Origin: Sipunculus nudus
Taxonomy: Eukaryota; Annelida; Sipuncula; Golfingiida; Sipunculidae
Assembly: GCA_026874595.1 (NCBI GenBank)
Contig: CM049314.1
Location: 23,575,729-23,639,728, forward strand
Length of the DNA stretch: 64,000 nucleotides
Direction of reading: 5' to 3'
Under the pieces are notes generated by a model. It saw nothing but the letters and a program-made list of their open reading frames with translations. It was not told the origin of the DNA and made no database searches. Each line of letters begins with the position of its first letter. Within the stretch, counting starts at the first letter, position 1. Position numbers and translations under genes: made by a program. This document shows positions 1-12,132 of the stretch, piece after piece.

Positions 1-1387
1 GTCAATGGCGGTTAAGTCCTCAACAAACCTAATGCCGCCTGTTAAGAATGTTTTACTTCGTCTAAGATTTTCGTTGAGGTTGAGATCTTTGATACGCTTC
101 GTCTATTTAATATTTAGGTAATATGGATTCTCCTGTTGTTTATTAATAGGGGAAAATATGCATCAATACATTAAATACATAAATATATGATTTTTTTTTT
201 CTAAATAGCTTTTTTGTAATGGTCACACATGCAGCTGCATATGACATACATATACATATTCCAGATGTGAAATACTTGAATCCTTGCCTGGTGACACGGT
301 TTTATATTTTATTTATAATTGTTTCGTAATGAGATTCCAAAGACCCATCACGTTTATTTGCAAAACATGAAGTTATCATGCCACTGGGGATGAAACTGCA
401 TCTCAGTTGTTTCCAAGGTAATGTATCCACGATTACAGCATCTATGAGAGGGAAAAGTGATATCGCAGTTTACTTTTGTTTAGTATAAAATACTAAGCAA
501 CCATAACCAAAATTAAATATATATCCACAAGGAACGAAATCAATAAAACTTTATCACAGGATACTTCTTGTAAGTTGTACTAATCCCAATAACAGTACAT
601 TATATAAGAAATTTGAAAGAAAACATTTAATCTCAACTTGTTATTCCTACCCATATATAAAATGTCCAAAGATTCTTCACGATCTATGAACACAGGCATT
701 AACATAGAATATGTACATCCCAGGGTCATGGATTATGTTTTATTCCACTACAGTAGCCTTGTCCCATCCTTTCTTTGTCCCATGCATAACACATTGTAAT
801 TGTAGACTTTTTGAAAAGCAATTTTTTGTTTAACAATGTGCCTATAATATTAGTGAATTTTGAAGGCACATATCATGTCTGTTTGCCCTGTGTTAAATTA
901 TCTGTTTATTACCGACGTTTTCTTTGCGTCACAAAGCAACACATATTCAATCATATCAACGGTATGCAATATACAATATAACACGTTTTAAAATATGCTC
1001 ATTAATATAGAAAAGTGATACATGCCCATCATGGCAAGCACATTGACTCGATAAAGAATTTTACTACATCTGAAGGAAATAACCTTGGAGATGGGAGACC
1101 ACATGGGTGAGAAATCATATGTTATATGACAACCATCATTATAGACATGGATGAATTATTGTGTTAAATGTGTGCGAAAATTGTGCATTTTTTAAGGCCA
1201 GTCATTATTCAAACAAAACCCATAACGGATACACTCACTCGATTCACCCTGTACCATGTTAAAACCACACAAAAAATCGATCCTTTCTGTAAGATAACAA
1301 TCACAGCAAAACCATGCTCAAATTATAGACGATAAGATTAGAAATTAAATGGGACTATATGTACAGAACGAAAGATAAGAAGAAAGA

Positions 1388-1515
1388 GGAATATCTAGTG
1401 AATAAACTGACGGGTGTATACTGTGATATGTGATTTTGTGTTAATGTTTAAACAAGGACTATCTAGTGGATATACCGACGGGTGTATACTGTGATATGTG
1501 ATTTTGTATAATTAA
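1388..1515. repeat. Two-copy tandem repeat, period about 70 bp
   Basis: Two imperfect head-to-tail copies share the sequence around 'tatctagtg', 'gacgggtgtatactg' and 'tgatatgtgattttgt'. The first begins near 1,388 and the second near 1,458. The copies differ by a few substitutions. No coding frame runs through the repeat. Confidence 0.8.
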
Positions 1516-4500
1516 AACCAGGACCATAAAAGTGTGCCATCGACGTCAATTGTGGTGTGAGTTTGATATATGGTTTCATTAGGTTCCATCAGATACAATG
1601 TATTAACAAATGGTAATTGCTTTTCCTGATGAAATGTAAACAGTATCAGATAACCAGAGAACAATATTTGCCAGTACAAGATGGGAAGAACTCTAGTAGT
1701 AAAACCTTTTTTAAACTGATGAATGTTGAAAGAGAGTATGTAGTAAAGAAATTAGCAATTTATCTTATGAATGCTAGCAAAATAAGGAATCAGAATTTAG
1801 AGGCCAAAGAGTATATACAGCACAACATATATATCATATGTCATATGATATATTGCATAAATGATATGTTGAAAGTGTTATTCTACCAATAGGGAGGTAA
1901 GGATGTTTATATATATGAACAAAAAAAAATGGTACTTTGAAATTTTTCATGTAAAATCATAATAGGAACACTGTGTTTTGGAATGTACCATTGATGACAG
2001 ACTTTATCATTGGGCAGAGGCCTTGAACTACAACAAATATTATTATATTATTATATTATTTAGTATTTTATTACAAGATGTTATTTACCATTATCTTCTT
2101 AAGAGAACTAGCAAGTTAATCCATTTTAAAAGAACCGCTGGTTTCATGACTTGCCCTTGTACCCTCTTCAGACCTCCAGGTAACCTTTCAGGGGACGCAT
2201 ATCTCATTATACATAATCTACCGGTTAGTATTCTAAATCTACCGTCAGCAACATAATATAACCCAAAGTTTGTTTGTATAAATTGGAGGGGGGGGGGGGC
2301 TTCGGTATACAGGCTGCATCCTGGTGTTATCAGGTGAGAATTGACAGAAAAGTGGGGTGTTTCGAAAGCTGTGTGATTATGTAATACCCATAGGTTATGA
2401 GTGATATATTTGTGACCAACCAAGGGTCAGTGACCAACCCATGGTCTCGGCTTGCTCAAGAGCCATTCTTTGAAAAGACAGAGTTCCATACCACATGTTT
2501 AATGCCTCTACTGGATTTTAAATACTTACGTTTATACGATTTCTGTAATTTAAATTTGACCAAAACAAAACAATGTATTTTACATTTTGCTCTGTGACCA
2601 CGAGGGTATATGGTAATGAGTTTTAGCTAATTTTAAAACTGCGTGTTGGTCAATTTTCTTTATAGAAGAAAGCCATTTGATTTGAACATAAATATCACTA
2701 AATGTAGGGTTAATACAAATAATTTTGATGTTGGTAGGATAGGCGTCTAACTTCCATTGAAATGATTATCCAGTTAAGAATAAAAGATATTTTATTAATA
2801 TTTTTATTGTGTTCATTCACAGTAAGTTTAATTCTATTGGTAATCATTAGTTTGTGCATGTCGGGCATAACATTTAAAATATGTTCCTTTGTTTATTTAT
2901 TTACATATTCACAAATAAAGGAAATGATAAGTTATAGGAATATTATTGGGCTAATTCGGATCCCACCCTGCGTTTTATTTATTTGCAAACTAACTTATTA
3001 ACAAAACATCACCTATGCATTTAATTATAAATTGGCATTTTTTATTAGAAGTATTGCATCCCTGGTAGGACAGCGTGAGAGAACATGGACAAGAGAACTT
3101 TTTACTTTGCTATGGGAGTGCTGTTATGATAAGTTGAAACTGGTCTTTAAATGTAAATTTTTCCTAGACATTCTTGTGAAGACCATTCATACTATGACCA
3201 AAAAAACACCGCATATATTTGAACTAGAACATGTAGAAGTGGGGATGGTCTGTCTGGCTAGTATATTGTATTGAGTAAAACTCATCAATTTTGATGAGAA
3301 GTGCCCACTTAAGGGCATTTATAAACTTAAAGTGAGTAATGTTTATGAAAGCATGCACCTCATTTTTCAATTTAGAGAAATTGGAGGATTGGAACGACGA
3401 GAATAAGAAACTTATGGGAAAATGCTCACTTATACTCAATCGTATACAACATTATTATATTGTACAGTTATTTTTATCATAAACGCCAGGTTCAACATGA
3501 TGTTATAATGTACTAAACCTATTGGAGACACAATGACCCCTTTACCCTTGCACATATCAAGTAAAAAAACATCTGGCTTAAGAAAAGCAAAGCAGTAAGA
3601 AAATCAGGCGAGAGAAGATGAGATGAATCTTACTGTTCAGGACTGCTCTGTCAAATTTTGATGTAATTCGTTTTGCAAGAACTGTAGTCTCGTGATGTGC
3701 GCATGACACTCTCCGATCTCCCTGGTAGATCCACTATACATTGGGAAGGTGAAAAACTCCCGTGAATCAGCAGGCATATGCTTATGTAATTAAAAAAAAT
3801 ATTTGTATTACTTCATTTACCGTAAACAACAAACTGTGACGCTAATTATTTTATCAGACTCGCCCAATAGCACGTTAACTGATTGAAAGTGACAGCAAAT
3901 CTCGTTGTTTTTCCATTTTATCCACTTCCCATTAATTACTCGTGTGGATTAATCATTACTGGGATGAAAAGACCAGTTATGTCGATTTTGTACGGCATAT
4001 ATTGTAATTTTATAATATATTTATGACCACTTATAAAAAAATACAAAATTTTACTCTTATCAAGCTTTTTTTATTAATGACAGAATGAATGCTCTGGCAT
4101 ATGTTAATGCGGATGATTTAGTGAAATTGATAATTTAACAAATCCTTGACCAGCCGCGTTGGTCATAAAAACATAAACGCTGTTGATAATGAGTTTAACA
4201 GACCTACATTTTAGTATAAACTGGTTGACACTAATAGTTAACTACTGTTTATTCTCTATTATTTACTTCAATGACTACGGTCATGTCAATTTAAGTTTTA
4301 AGTAAGCACAATACACTAATACTGTCATCATATGATAATCATATAATAATAATATAGTTTATTGCTAATACAAAGTTCATATATAAATAATTATAAATAA
4401 GGACAATATGTAACTTTTAAAAAGCTTGGGTTTTTTTGGAAAACAAAGGATCGATGCTGTGGCGTATGATAATGATATGTGACATTGTTTCAAGCTTATT

Positions 4501-4777
4501 TGTAATAAAATGGTTGTAGGTATGAGCGCAACGATGGGGACAGGTACGGTACCCGGTAAAATCGTACAGGTTTTATGACTCTTGCATGGTGTTTTAATGC
4601 AGCGATTGAAGGTTGTTTGTTTGTTTTTTCGGCTATTTTCAGCTGGTAGTTATTCAAGGCCACCACCTGCGGGTCGGGAGGGGTTGACTTTTCTTAATTT
4701 TTTTAACGTTAAGCCTACCTTCTACATAATATCCGCATCAATCACTACATTGATGCTTTGACATCGTTAAGGTGTGT

Positions 4778-4794
4778 GGGGGGGGGGGGGGGGG
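4778..4794. repeat. Poly-G run (17 G)
   Basis: This is a pure G homopolymer, directly visible. Comparable G or C runs occur at 2,286-2,299, 58,956-58,967 and 59,502-59,516. Such runs are prone to length error in sequencing and could form G-quadruplexes. Confidence 0.9.
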
Positions 4795-5328
4795 TAATTC
4801 ACAGCACCTAATGATCAGTTAGTCAACTGTTTGCCTAGTGAACGTTCGTGTTGCTTGAGTCTTTCTTATCGATTTCAGGGGATTTTTTTTAATCATCGTA
4901 CAGGTTTTAATGTATGCCAACGTTACCCATGACTCAACTTTTTCTTCATGTTCCTTGTAAACTTTATAAAAGGCTTATCATTTAAAACAGTGTTTTAGCT
5001 ATCCTTGTGGATACGTTTTACTTATGCCGAAGAAACCGTAGGTAATACTGCGCAATATCCTCAATGGAAACCATTGTGTTCATTCCGTCTGACCCTGAAG
5101 TCTTTTCTACTATAAAGAAAGAATTACCCTTCTATCATTTTGAGCGCTTTTTCAAAAGAGCTCTAGCAGTCATGTCATGTGCCGTTGGGCTTTCGAAAAA
5201 TATCACGATGCGTTTGTTATTCATGTAGGTACCGTACGCCGCATTAGTCGTCAGTTTGTATTTGGCCGCTTTGGGTTTTAATGAAGGGTCATGTGATGCT
5301 TTTCTTCTCTCAGAGGAGACAACGTTTA

Positions 5329-5720
5329 CTATTTTTTAAATGCACGAACCGGAAACCATTCCGCTTGATAGCCTGACCCGAAAACTACACTTTCTTCCAA
5401 CAAAAACTCTACGTAATCAGAAGTCAGCAGCACATAACCAACACTCATACACCGACCTAGGTCTTCTACGGTTTCGTTGACAGGTGGGTTTTGGTGTTGT
5501 TTGTCTGTCATTCCCCTGCCTAAAATGTACAATTTTGCAGCGATTGCTTTTAAACTTACACAGTTGATTTAAAAACCAAGAGTCCCCGAAGCTTAAACTG
5601 GTATCCACCTGCCGCCAACTCGTTTTTAATTGTGGGTCGGTCCTCACTTCATCGGACCAGTAATACCTTCATGTCGTACATTCCTTTTGCGGGCTTGATT
5701 TTTCAGTTTTGTCATGCTCT
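5329..5720 (-). pseudogene. Coding-like fragment, unrecognised, with an in-frame stop
   Basis: On the - strand, a frame rich in non-repetitive residues runs from about 5,700. It crosses one in-frame TGA near 5,672 and continues through SWRQVDTSLSFGDSWFLNQL. It then meets a GTAAGT-type donor near 5,567. About 40 bases later a 'ttttag' acceptor restores the same frame, and the reading stays open for about 60 residues to a stop at 5,329. The join keeps phase (CTG T / GC). The composition resembles real coding sequence more than the AT-rich neighbours. The SWR...SWFxxxLC pattern faintly recalls the caspase small subunit, but the following residues do not fit that family. I do not recognise the product. 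It could be a decayed gene fragment or part of an unknown mobile element. Confidence 0.3.
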
Positions 5721-5802
5721 TGAGGCTCTCTAGATCCACTTGTGTTACCAGTTACTAGATCTTATACTGAGTTTATAATAATTCAATTTTGCCATAATAA
5801 AA

Positions 5803-5870
5803 GGGAGAATCTGCAAGCTATAAATCATTTCCGTCTGGGAGAATCTGCAAGCTACAAAACAGTTCCGTCT
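5803..5870. repeat. Two-copy 34 bp tandem repeat
   Basis: Two adjacent 34-base units (5,803-5,836 and 5,837-5,870) both start 'gggagaatctgcaagcta' and end 'ttccgtct'. They differ at a few positions. The pair lies just left of the start of duplicated unit A, so it may mark the breakpoint area. Confidence 0.85.
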
Positions 5871-6496
5871 GGAGAAGACATGTTTGGCTGATGCAAGGCA
5901 TCTGTTACTCGTGTTTCAGTGCGAGCCTACTATACAGGGCTTCAACAACCTGTATCTCTGCGGATTGTAACCACAGATCCGCCAATAATACCTTTCGTAA
6001 TAGGCATGCCAGATGGGCGAGTTCCGGTTTGCCTATTTCGGGCTGGCAAGAAATTTTAATAGTTTAAGTTTTTTCTCAATCCTCAGACCACTCTGACATA
6101 TCCTTCCCTGTGTCAATTGACCCGGGCTTTCTTGCTTCTTACACCTCTTCTACTTTACTCTTAGCGCTTTTTTAATTATTTGTCTATGGTGGACGAAATG
6201 CAGACTCGAAGTTTTGAGGTTCCCTCCCCAGGGACTCTAAGATGTAATTCAAGATAACACACAGCTGGAACAATTTAGTTCTATTGGTTATGTAGTTGTC
6301 TCTTATCTTGCTTAAACTTATACTTACAATGGCCCCGAAGACCAAAGTAGAATGAAAAAAAAATAAAAAAAGGGATGATACTTTAAAAGACGGTTTTAAG
6401 TAGCAATACTGAATACACAAGAATATATGTTTAAGATTCCATGTATGTTCCTTGTACGATGAAGATAAGTCACATGGTATTCGTCTTCCAGGCAAC

Positions 6497-6617
6497 ATGC
6501 CAGTTTCCTCAAAGTACGTCTGCGTAATTGGTTGCGGTGTGGCCGGTTTGGTGTCAATAAAGTCATGCTTGGAAGAGGGCCACTCGGTAACATGCTATGA
6601 ACAGTTCGACAGACTAG
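6497..6617 (+). pseudogene. FMO copy A exon 1
   Basis: The ATG at 6,497 opens a 40-codon exon plus one base (phase 1). It carries the FAD-binding Rossmann motif GCGVAG at residues 12-17, followed by the acidic residue that ends beta-2 (CYE). The donor is CTAG/gtaggt. This start is chosen because the ATG is at the same place in copy B and gives the expected short lead before the Rossmann strand. Confidence 0.85.
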
Positions 6618-6988
6618 GTAGGTGACGTATAAAGGATGCTTTTAAATATTATGCTTAGTTCCTCGGTGAACATATAACAAAAAAGTATGTGAGAAGTAGT
6701 CAGATAACATGTTGCAAGCGAATAAACATGCTTTTGGGTTAGAGACTCCTTTGACGAACGAACCTCCATAATTAGCATATCAAGCATACATATTACCAGT
6801 TCTGAAGTACTCATGCTTCAATAATAAAACATGTTTAGTTTTTATATAAGGAAGTATATATGTTTATATGTAAACGTCAGGGAAGTCCTACCTTTCAGTG
6901 CCAAATCCACAAAATTGCTTCTTTCTGTTTCAACAGAACCATATATCTTGTAACAACTACTTTTGTCTTTCATATTTTTTTTCTTTAG

Positions 6989-7449
6989 GGGGTACCTTCA
7001 ACTATTCTGATGAGAGAAAGCCAAATCAGGGTGGTGGAGTCTTCTACAGATTGCACATGAACAGCAGCAGAGAGACATCGCGTTTTAGTGACTTCCCCAT
7101 GCCAGATCACTACCCGCCATTTCTCACTTGGCAGATGGCACTTTCGTATCTTGAAGACTATGCTAAGCAATTTGACCTGCTTAAGCACGTGGAGTTTAAC
7201 AGAGAGGTTACAAACGTAGCACCAGCTGAAGATTATGAGGTAACAGGGAGATGGGTAGTGAAAACTCGATCGACCTTGTCTGGTGTCTATAATTCCCGAG
7301 TATTTGACTGCGTTATGATTGCATCTGGGTACTTCCGCAAGGGTTTAGACCATCTATTCCTGGACAAGATTCTTTTGCGGGGAAGATTACTCATTCTATA
7401 GACTTTCGGAGAGGAGAAGATTACGCAGGGAAGAGCGTAGTGGTTGTTG
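6989..7449 (+). pseudogene. FMO copy A exon 2, frameshifted
   Basis: The acceptor is 'ttctttag' and the donor GTTG/gtagat. The exon is 461 bases, against 462 in copy B. The missing base lies within 7,341-7,347, just after SGYFRK. The sequence for FxGxxxHxxxF follows out of frame, and the shifted frame stops at 7,401. Confidence 0.85.
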
Positions 7450-7758
7450 GTAGATACAAGACATAATGAGTGTTATCTTCTGGTTTCTACTTTTAAGATA
7501 TTCACTAGGAAAGTTTGTTATAAATATTAATTTGCAAGGGAAGCTTAAGTCATTAAACCGAACGAGCTGATATAACATAACACAAAATAATAACATTGAA
7601 AATAATTAAACACGACCTAATGTTAATTTTCTTATCTAAGACCATAAAAGGCACTCCTCGTTGTATCATTACACCAGATAATTTTTTCCTCCGAAATATA
7701 TTTTGTTTTATTATCTGTTTTTCCTACTTCGTAATATCTTCATTCTGTGTGATTTCAG

Positions 7759-7814
7759 GTGCAGGAAATTCTGGAACAGACGTTGCTATGGAAGTGTCTT
7801 TGTTTGCTCGAAAG
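7759..7814 (+). pseudogene. FMO copy A exon 3
   Basis: A 56-base exon with acceptor 'gatttcag' and donor AAAG/gtatgc. It completes the NADPH-binding motif GAGNSGTD and ends in phase 0 after LFARK. Confidence 0.85.
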
Positions 7815-8124
7815 GTATGCAAATGACGAGAATATGGCGCGGAGATGGCAGCTTTCTCGCACTCGTTGCTCAAACATCCTTGGGTATCAGTTCGGCCAAG
7901 CAGTGTCTCTTGCGCCATATTCCCTCTGAACAACTTGCATAGAAGGACATCTGGTAAGATGAAAGTAACATATTAATTTGATAGCAACAAGAACTCTCAA
8001 ATCCTTGTTATTCTACCACTATTATAAATAAATAAAAAACAAGCATTTGCGTTAATTTCAGGATCTTGTATTTTATTTATGCTATATTCTGAATATCAAT
8101 ACTTGGCTGCACTGTATTTTGCAG

Positions 8125-8416
8125 GTGATCTTTGTGGTAGGGGAAGGTCTATATGTTGTTCCTTTGTTTACCGGGAACAACGAGCCGAACGATTTCCTCA
8201 TAACCCGCAGGAATTGCTTTTTTGGCAATGCATCCGTGGTGGAAACTTTCAAGGAGGCGGCGGTGAAACGTTTAGACCACAGCAGGACCGGATTAGCTGA
8301 GGCTGGGTTCTCTGGTTTTGCTGTGAGCGACAATATAGGAACTTTCATCGGGAGTGGAAAAATTGAAGTTCAAGGACACCTGGAACGCCTTGAACAATCT
8401 ACTGCCTACTTTACAG
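8125..8416 (+). pseudogene. FMO copy A exon 4
   Basis: A 292-base exon with acceptor 'ttttgcag' and donor TTACAG/gtctta. It is open throughout and matches exon 4 of copy B at most residues, including KRLDHSRTGLAE. It starts in phase 0 and ends in phase 1. Confidence 0.85.
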
Positions 8417-8810
8417 GTCTTAAAATGAATTACAGTAAAATCGACTTTCATGTAGTCCAGGAACGGTCATGTTAGGGATGGTTAACCGTGTTTAACGTAT
8501 GACTGAACTGACATTAAATATTATATTATACAAAAGGCTGATCCTATTTATGACATGGAATGTCATGAATGATTCATTTGATTTGCAGAACCCATCGGAA
8601 TAAATCTTAAGATGACGAAAACTAATGTGTCCAATCTGGACGCAAACGGGTTGAATATGAATCAAAAGTACATATGTAAAGTTACATTTAGATTATTCTT
8701 TGTGCTATCAGATATTTATTACTAAAACATCATAAAACAATCACAAATACCAATCGAGGAGAAGGCGTCACGTATTTTAAGCTATAATGATTTTTTAAAT
8801 TGACCGACAG

Positions 8811-8897
8811 GAGGCGTCGAAGCTGAGGTTGATCATGTGATCATGGCAAATGGTTTCGAGGCAGACTATTCGTTCCTGGATAAAACCGTGTTACCCG
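8811..8897 (+). pseudogene. FMO copy A exon 5
   Basis: An 87-base exon with acceptor 'gaccgacag' and donor CCCG/gtaaat. It encodes the strand leading to the FATGY-type motif, but here it reads MANGF. Asparagine replaces the usual threonine. Confidence 0.85.
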
Positions 8898-10010
8898 GTA
8901 AATGTTACTCTCTCACTAAGCATTTGCTACGCCTACAATAATCATAAAAAAGAACAGAAATAATTATTTATAATCACCTTTTATTACATTAACTTTTGTC
9001 ATGGCTTTTATTTCTGCGACTAGAGAAGCAGGAAACCCATAGTCGCATTACCTAAATTCAGTCAAAGTGAGATAAACATAAATAAACAGGAATAAAGGAG
9101 GGCATCAAATGCGCAGGAGAATGAAATTGACTCTGAACGGTTCACAAACGTATAGTAAAATAAACGTATAGAGGGTTGCTCGCCAAAGGATAAAATTCTT
9201 CGTTGATAGTGTCTGCCTTAAAGTTTAAATTAATCAACATTTTTAAGTTTTAGGGACAGTATAACATTTTTAAACATGTAAACTACAAACAAAGAGACAA
9301 GCACATGGCCAGACAGTCAAAATATAATCATCATGTCAACTTAAATACTGTGAAACCTGTCAATGTTGTAATACGTTTTTTTACACCCTGTACACCTCTG
9401 TTTACCCAAAGAATTTCCCGATTAATGCTCCAGCTATAGTTTTAATGCAACAGAATTTGAGAAGGTTTGATAGATAGTAGACCAGGAGTAAGGTCCATAC
9501 AAAATACAAAAAAAAACGAAATGGGGAATAAATTTGATAAATAATTGAACTGAGAATCAAAATAAATTTGTGATGTATATATTCATCTCCATTACGCCAC
9601 ACGACTGTTTTATTAAACAGGAAGCTGATCAAAAGCTTGCACAAGCTGAACCAGATATATGTTTATATTACATGTTAGACAATTAAATATTTCACGTCTG
9701 AATATTCTGTAAAAGTAAGTGAACAATGAAATTGGCACGATCATGGTACGAAAAAAGAGTTCAAATCCGTAGATCACACAGAATCGTAGACCTGATAAAC
9801 GTTTCTTGAACGAAGGCAGTGAAGTACAACGTCTTTGTGACATCACTTGAACATCAGTCACTAAAACAGGGTGAATAACCGCATTTCAAAAGCATACAGT
9901 TCATCCTCTTGGTCAGAGAAATTGAGGTATACCTTATCTTAAAATGCATTAATGATCAGCCTTTTTTCCACAAATCAGTTAGATATATTACAAATGCTTC
10001 TATGTTTTAG

Positions 10011-10252
10011 ATAATTTTCGGGGAACGACCTTATATAAGCTGGTGTGGCCAACGTGTCTTAAACACCCGACTCTGACCGTCATTGGTCACTTTGCAGCAA
10101 TTGGTCAACTGTGGCCGATTATGGAATTGCAGGCCCGCTGGGTGGCACTGGTATTCAGTGGACAGCGCAACTTACCGAACTACACTTACATGAAGGAAAA
10201 TGACGGGATGGAAGATTTAGTGTTTCCTCTAAATGCACATGGGTCAGTGAAG
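10011..10252 (+). pseudogene. FMO copy A exon 6
   Basis: A 242-base exon with acceptor 'tgttttag' and donor GAAG/gtgaga. It encodes the conserved P-L-G-H stretch and the LQARWVA helix that matches the 'Q/ARW' region of FMOs. The frame is open. Confidence 0.85.
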
Positions 10253-11880
10253 GTGAGAAATCAGGGGAATATTTTATGTTCGGGAAAGGATTTTGGTTAA
10301 AAAAGCACAAGAAGATACATGGTGATGAAAGGTGATATGCGTAATCACGCTAAAAGTAAAAAGGATTTTCACCTCAACATTCTTACAGTCGCAATAAATT
10401 TTATTATTCGATCATTGGTCGGCACTATATTACATGATTCAAATTATTATATTAAAATAATCATATATCCAAACACAGGGAAACTATCAAAATTTAGTAT
10501 AGAGTGAGGTTCATTCCAACCACAAGATAAACCCCTTATCAATTGATTTTTAGTATATTAAATTCATTTTAAACATTTACAATTGATTTGATACGTTCAC
10601 TATACAAAGTATCTCTCTCTTTCACACACACAATAATTTGCAGTTGAACTAGATTCAAACAAACAATTAATTTTGATTCATGAAAAACACACATGTGTCT
10701 CTCTTTCAACAAATCTGATTAGAGCAGTATCATGCCAAACATGGCTATTAATGTATTTTTGGAGACATATAGATTCAGTTGATTCATAATTAAAACTCTG
10801 TATTAACAAATAAAGCATTGAAAATAAAAAAAAATGTGCTCGGCTTTACAAATTAAAGCTGATTTACCTTCACGTATAATCATATAATACGGAGGGATTA
10901 AAGAAGAAAACGCACGTTTACACTGTTGATATCATATATTTGACATTCAAGTATTTAAATCATGTTATATAACATACAAATTGACTGCCTCCCCTGACGT
11001 TATTATTATTGTTCGAATAGTATTGTTTTTGCTGCAATAAAGTGATAATTTATAATTCCTTTATTTTTCGACTACAAACTTTAATTTAATTGTTATATAC
11101 ACTGAGTGTTATAAAGTAATAGGGCTGAAATAATAACGATAGCACTAGGTTGAATCTGGAACAGTGACGTTCGCTATCCACGGTAACGGCATATGTCCTG
11201 ACCACATATTAAACATGAACACTAAAAATGATGGAAAAACATTTTTTTTTGTCATTATTTAGATTAGTGTATGAAAAATAGGAACGGATTATGGTGTTGT
11301 CATAAAAATTGCTTAACAGATAATAAGTGTGTACAATAAATATCATCCTTAAAACCAACTAGGACTGAAGGAGGAAAACTGCCAGTAACTGAGTATATGT
11401 GTGCGTTAACTGTACCCCTTGTCCTTGGACTTAACTTGATGCTAGAATATCATAAAGATTGCACAACCAACCTCTCTGTATGGAGGGCCTTCCTTTTTGA
11501 CAAAACAAATATAGTTGATGTCGATAGAATTGTCTTGATTTACAGATTCATGAACAAAATATAATTAAAACTCAGCTCAAAGGCTTCTGCTAATTTTAAA
11601 CAGTGTATTCTCTAGAAATAATATTACAATTTAAGTATTTAGAATTTCTTCGTTTCTTACATAAACAGTCGTTTTAAATTGTGAATGTTCTTCGACATGC
11701 CAAGTTAATTAAGTTCAATTATATTTCTTCTTTACTTATACAAACAATCGTTCGGACTGTAAGTTATTCTCGGGAAGTATAATTATGATCTTTATATAAA
11801 AGTTTTAGAAAATCTAGACAGACGCACAAGTTCTTAGTGGAATATAAAGCATATGAAGCATATTTTTTTTTCTATTTCAG

Positions 11881-12132
11881 CTTTTCCCAATGTATTACAT
11901 GGATCTTCTCGCGGAGGAGATTGGATGTAATCCAAATATTCTACACAGCATGTTCACAGATCCAGTGGTTGCCTGGAAATTACTAACATGGCCAATTTTT
12001 CCCGCCCAGTACCGTATGCAGGGACCGCATCCAACAAGAGATGCCAGGGACAAGTTCCTGAAAGGTTACGACCTCACCTTTAACTCGCTCAGACGCCGTG
12101 AGATGGCGAAGGACAGATCCAAGAGGAAATAA
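11881..12132 (+). pseudogene. FMO copy A exon 7, truncated by TAA
   Basis: The acceptor is 'ctatttcag'. The exon encodes the C-terminal part through PAQYRMQGP and stops at 12,132. Copy B reads CGA where A reads TAA. The unread sequence after the stop would still encode a hydrophobic stretch like the anchor of B, so the loss appears recent. Confidence 0.85.

Larger units (their letters stand above)
1..5300. other. AT-rich spacer without a recognised gene
   Basis: I see no splice-flanked coding region here. Open frames are short and AT-driven. Visible structure is limited to the two-copy repeat near 1.4 kb, a G run near 2.29 kb and a 17-base G run at 4,778-4,794. One 46-codon open frame on the - strand (3,777 down to 3,637) sits in slightly GC-richer sequence, but it has no recognisable motif. 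Confidence 0.5.
6497..12132 (+). pseudogene. Flavin-containing monooxygenase, copy A (disrupted)
   Basis: Seven exons: 6,497-6,617, 6,989-7,449, 7,759-7,814, 8,125-8,416, 8,811-8,897, 10,011-10,252 and 11,881-12,132. All have GT-AG boundaries and the same phases as copy B. FMOs are FAD- and NADPH-dependent enzymes, usually bound to the ER, that oxygenate soft nucleophiles (N, S) in xenobiotics and metabolites. The FAD motif GCGVAG lies in exon 1 and the NADPH motif GAGNSG spans exons 2-3. Relative to copy B, one base is missing in exon 2 near 7,346. The frame then shifts and stops at 7,401, leaving about 177 residues. Independently, an in-frame TAA at 12,130-12,132 replaces the arginine codon of B, and the sequence for the C-terminal hydrophobic anchor remains unread downstream. 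The ATG-type motif is also altered (MANGF for MATGF). Two separate lesions favour a pseudogene over a sequencing error. If the exon 2 lesion were an assembly error, the product would be a 503-residue form without an anchor. Confidence 0.85.

Noticed and set aside
1617-1892. 91-codon + strand ORF
   Set aside because: No recognised motif, no splice or promoter context, and composition like the AT-rich surroundings.
2091-2423. 110-codon - strand ORF
   Set aside because: It runs through a poly-G tract read as prolines and has no family features.
5329-5647. Caspase small-subunit homology
   Set aside because: The SWR...SWFxxxLC spacing is suggestive, but the downstream residues and the absence of catalytic-subunit motifs do not support it.
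6898-7401. Single 167-codon ORF starting at 6,898
   Set aside because: Its first 30 codons lie in intron 1. The acceptor at 6,988 and agreement with copy B show the exon starts at 6,989.
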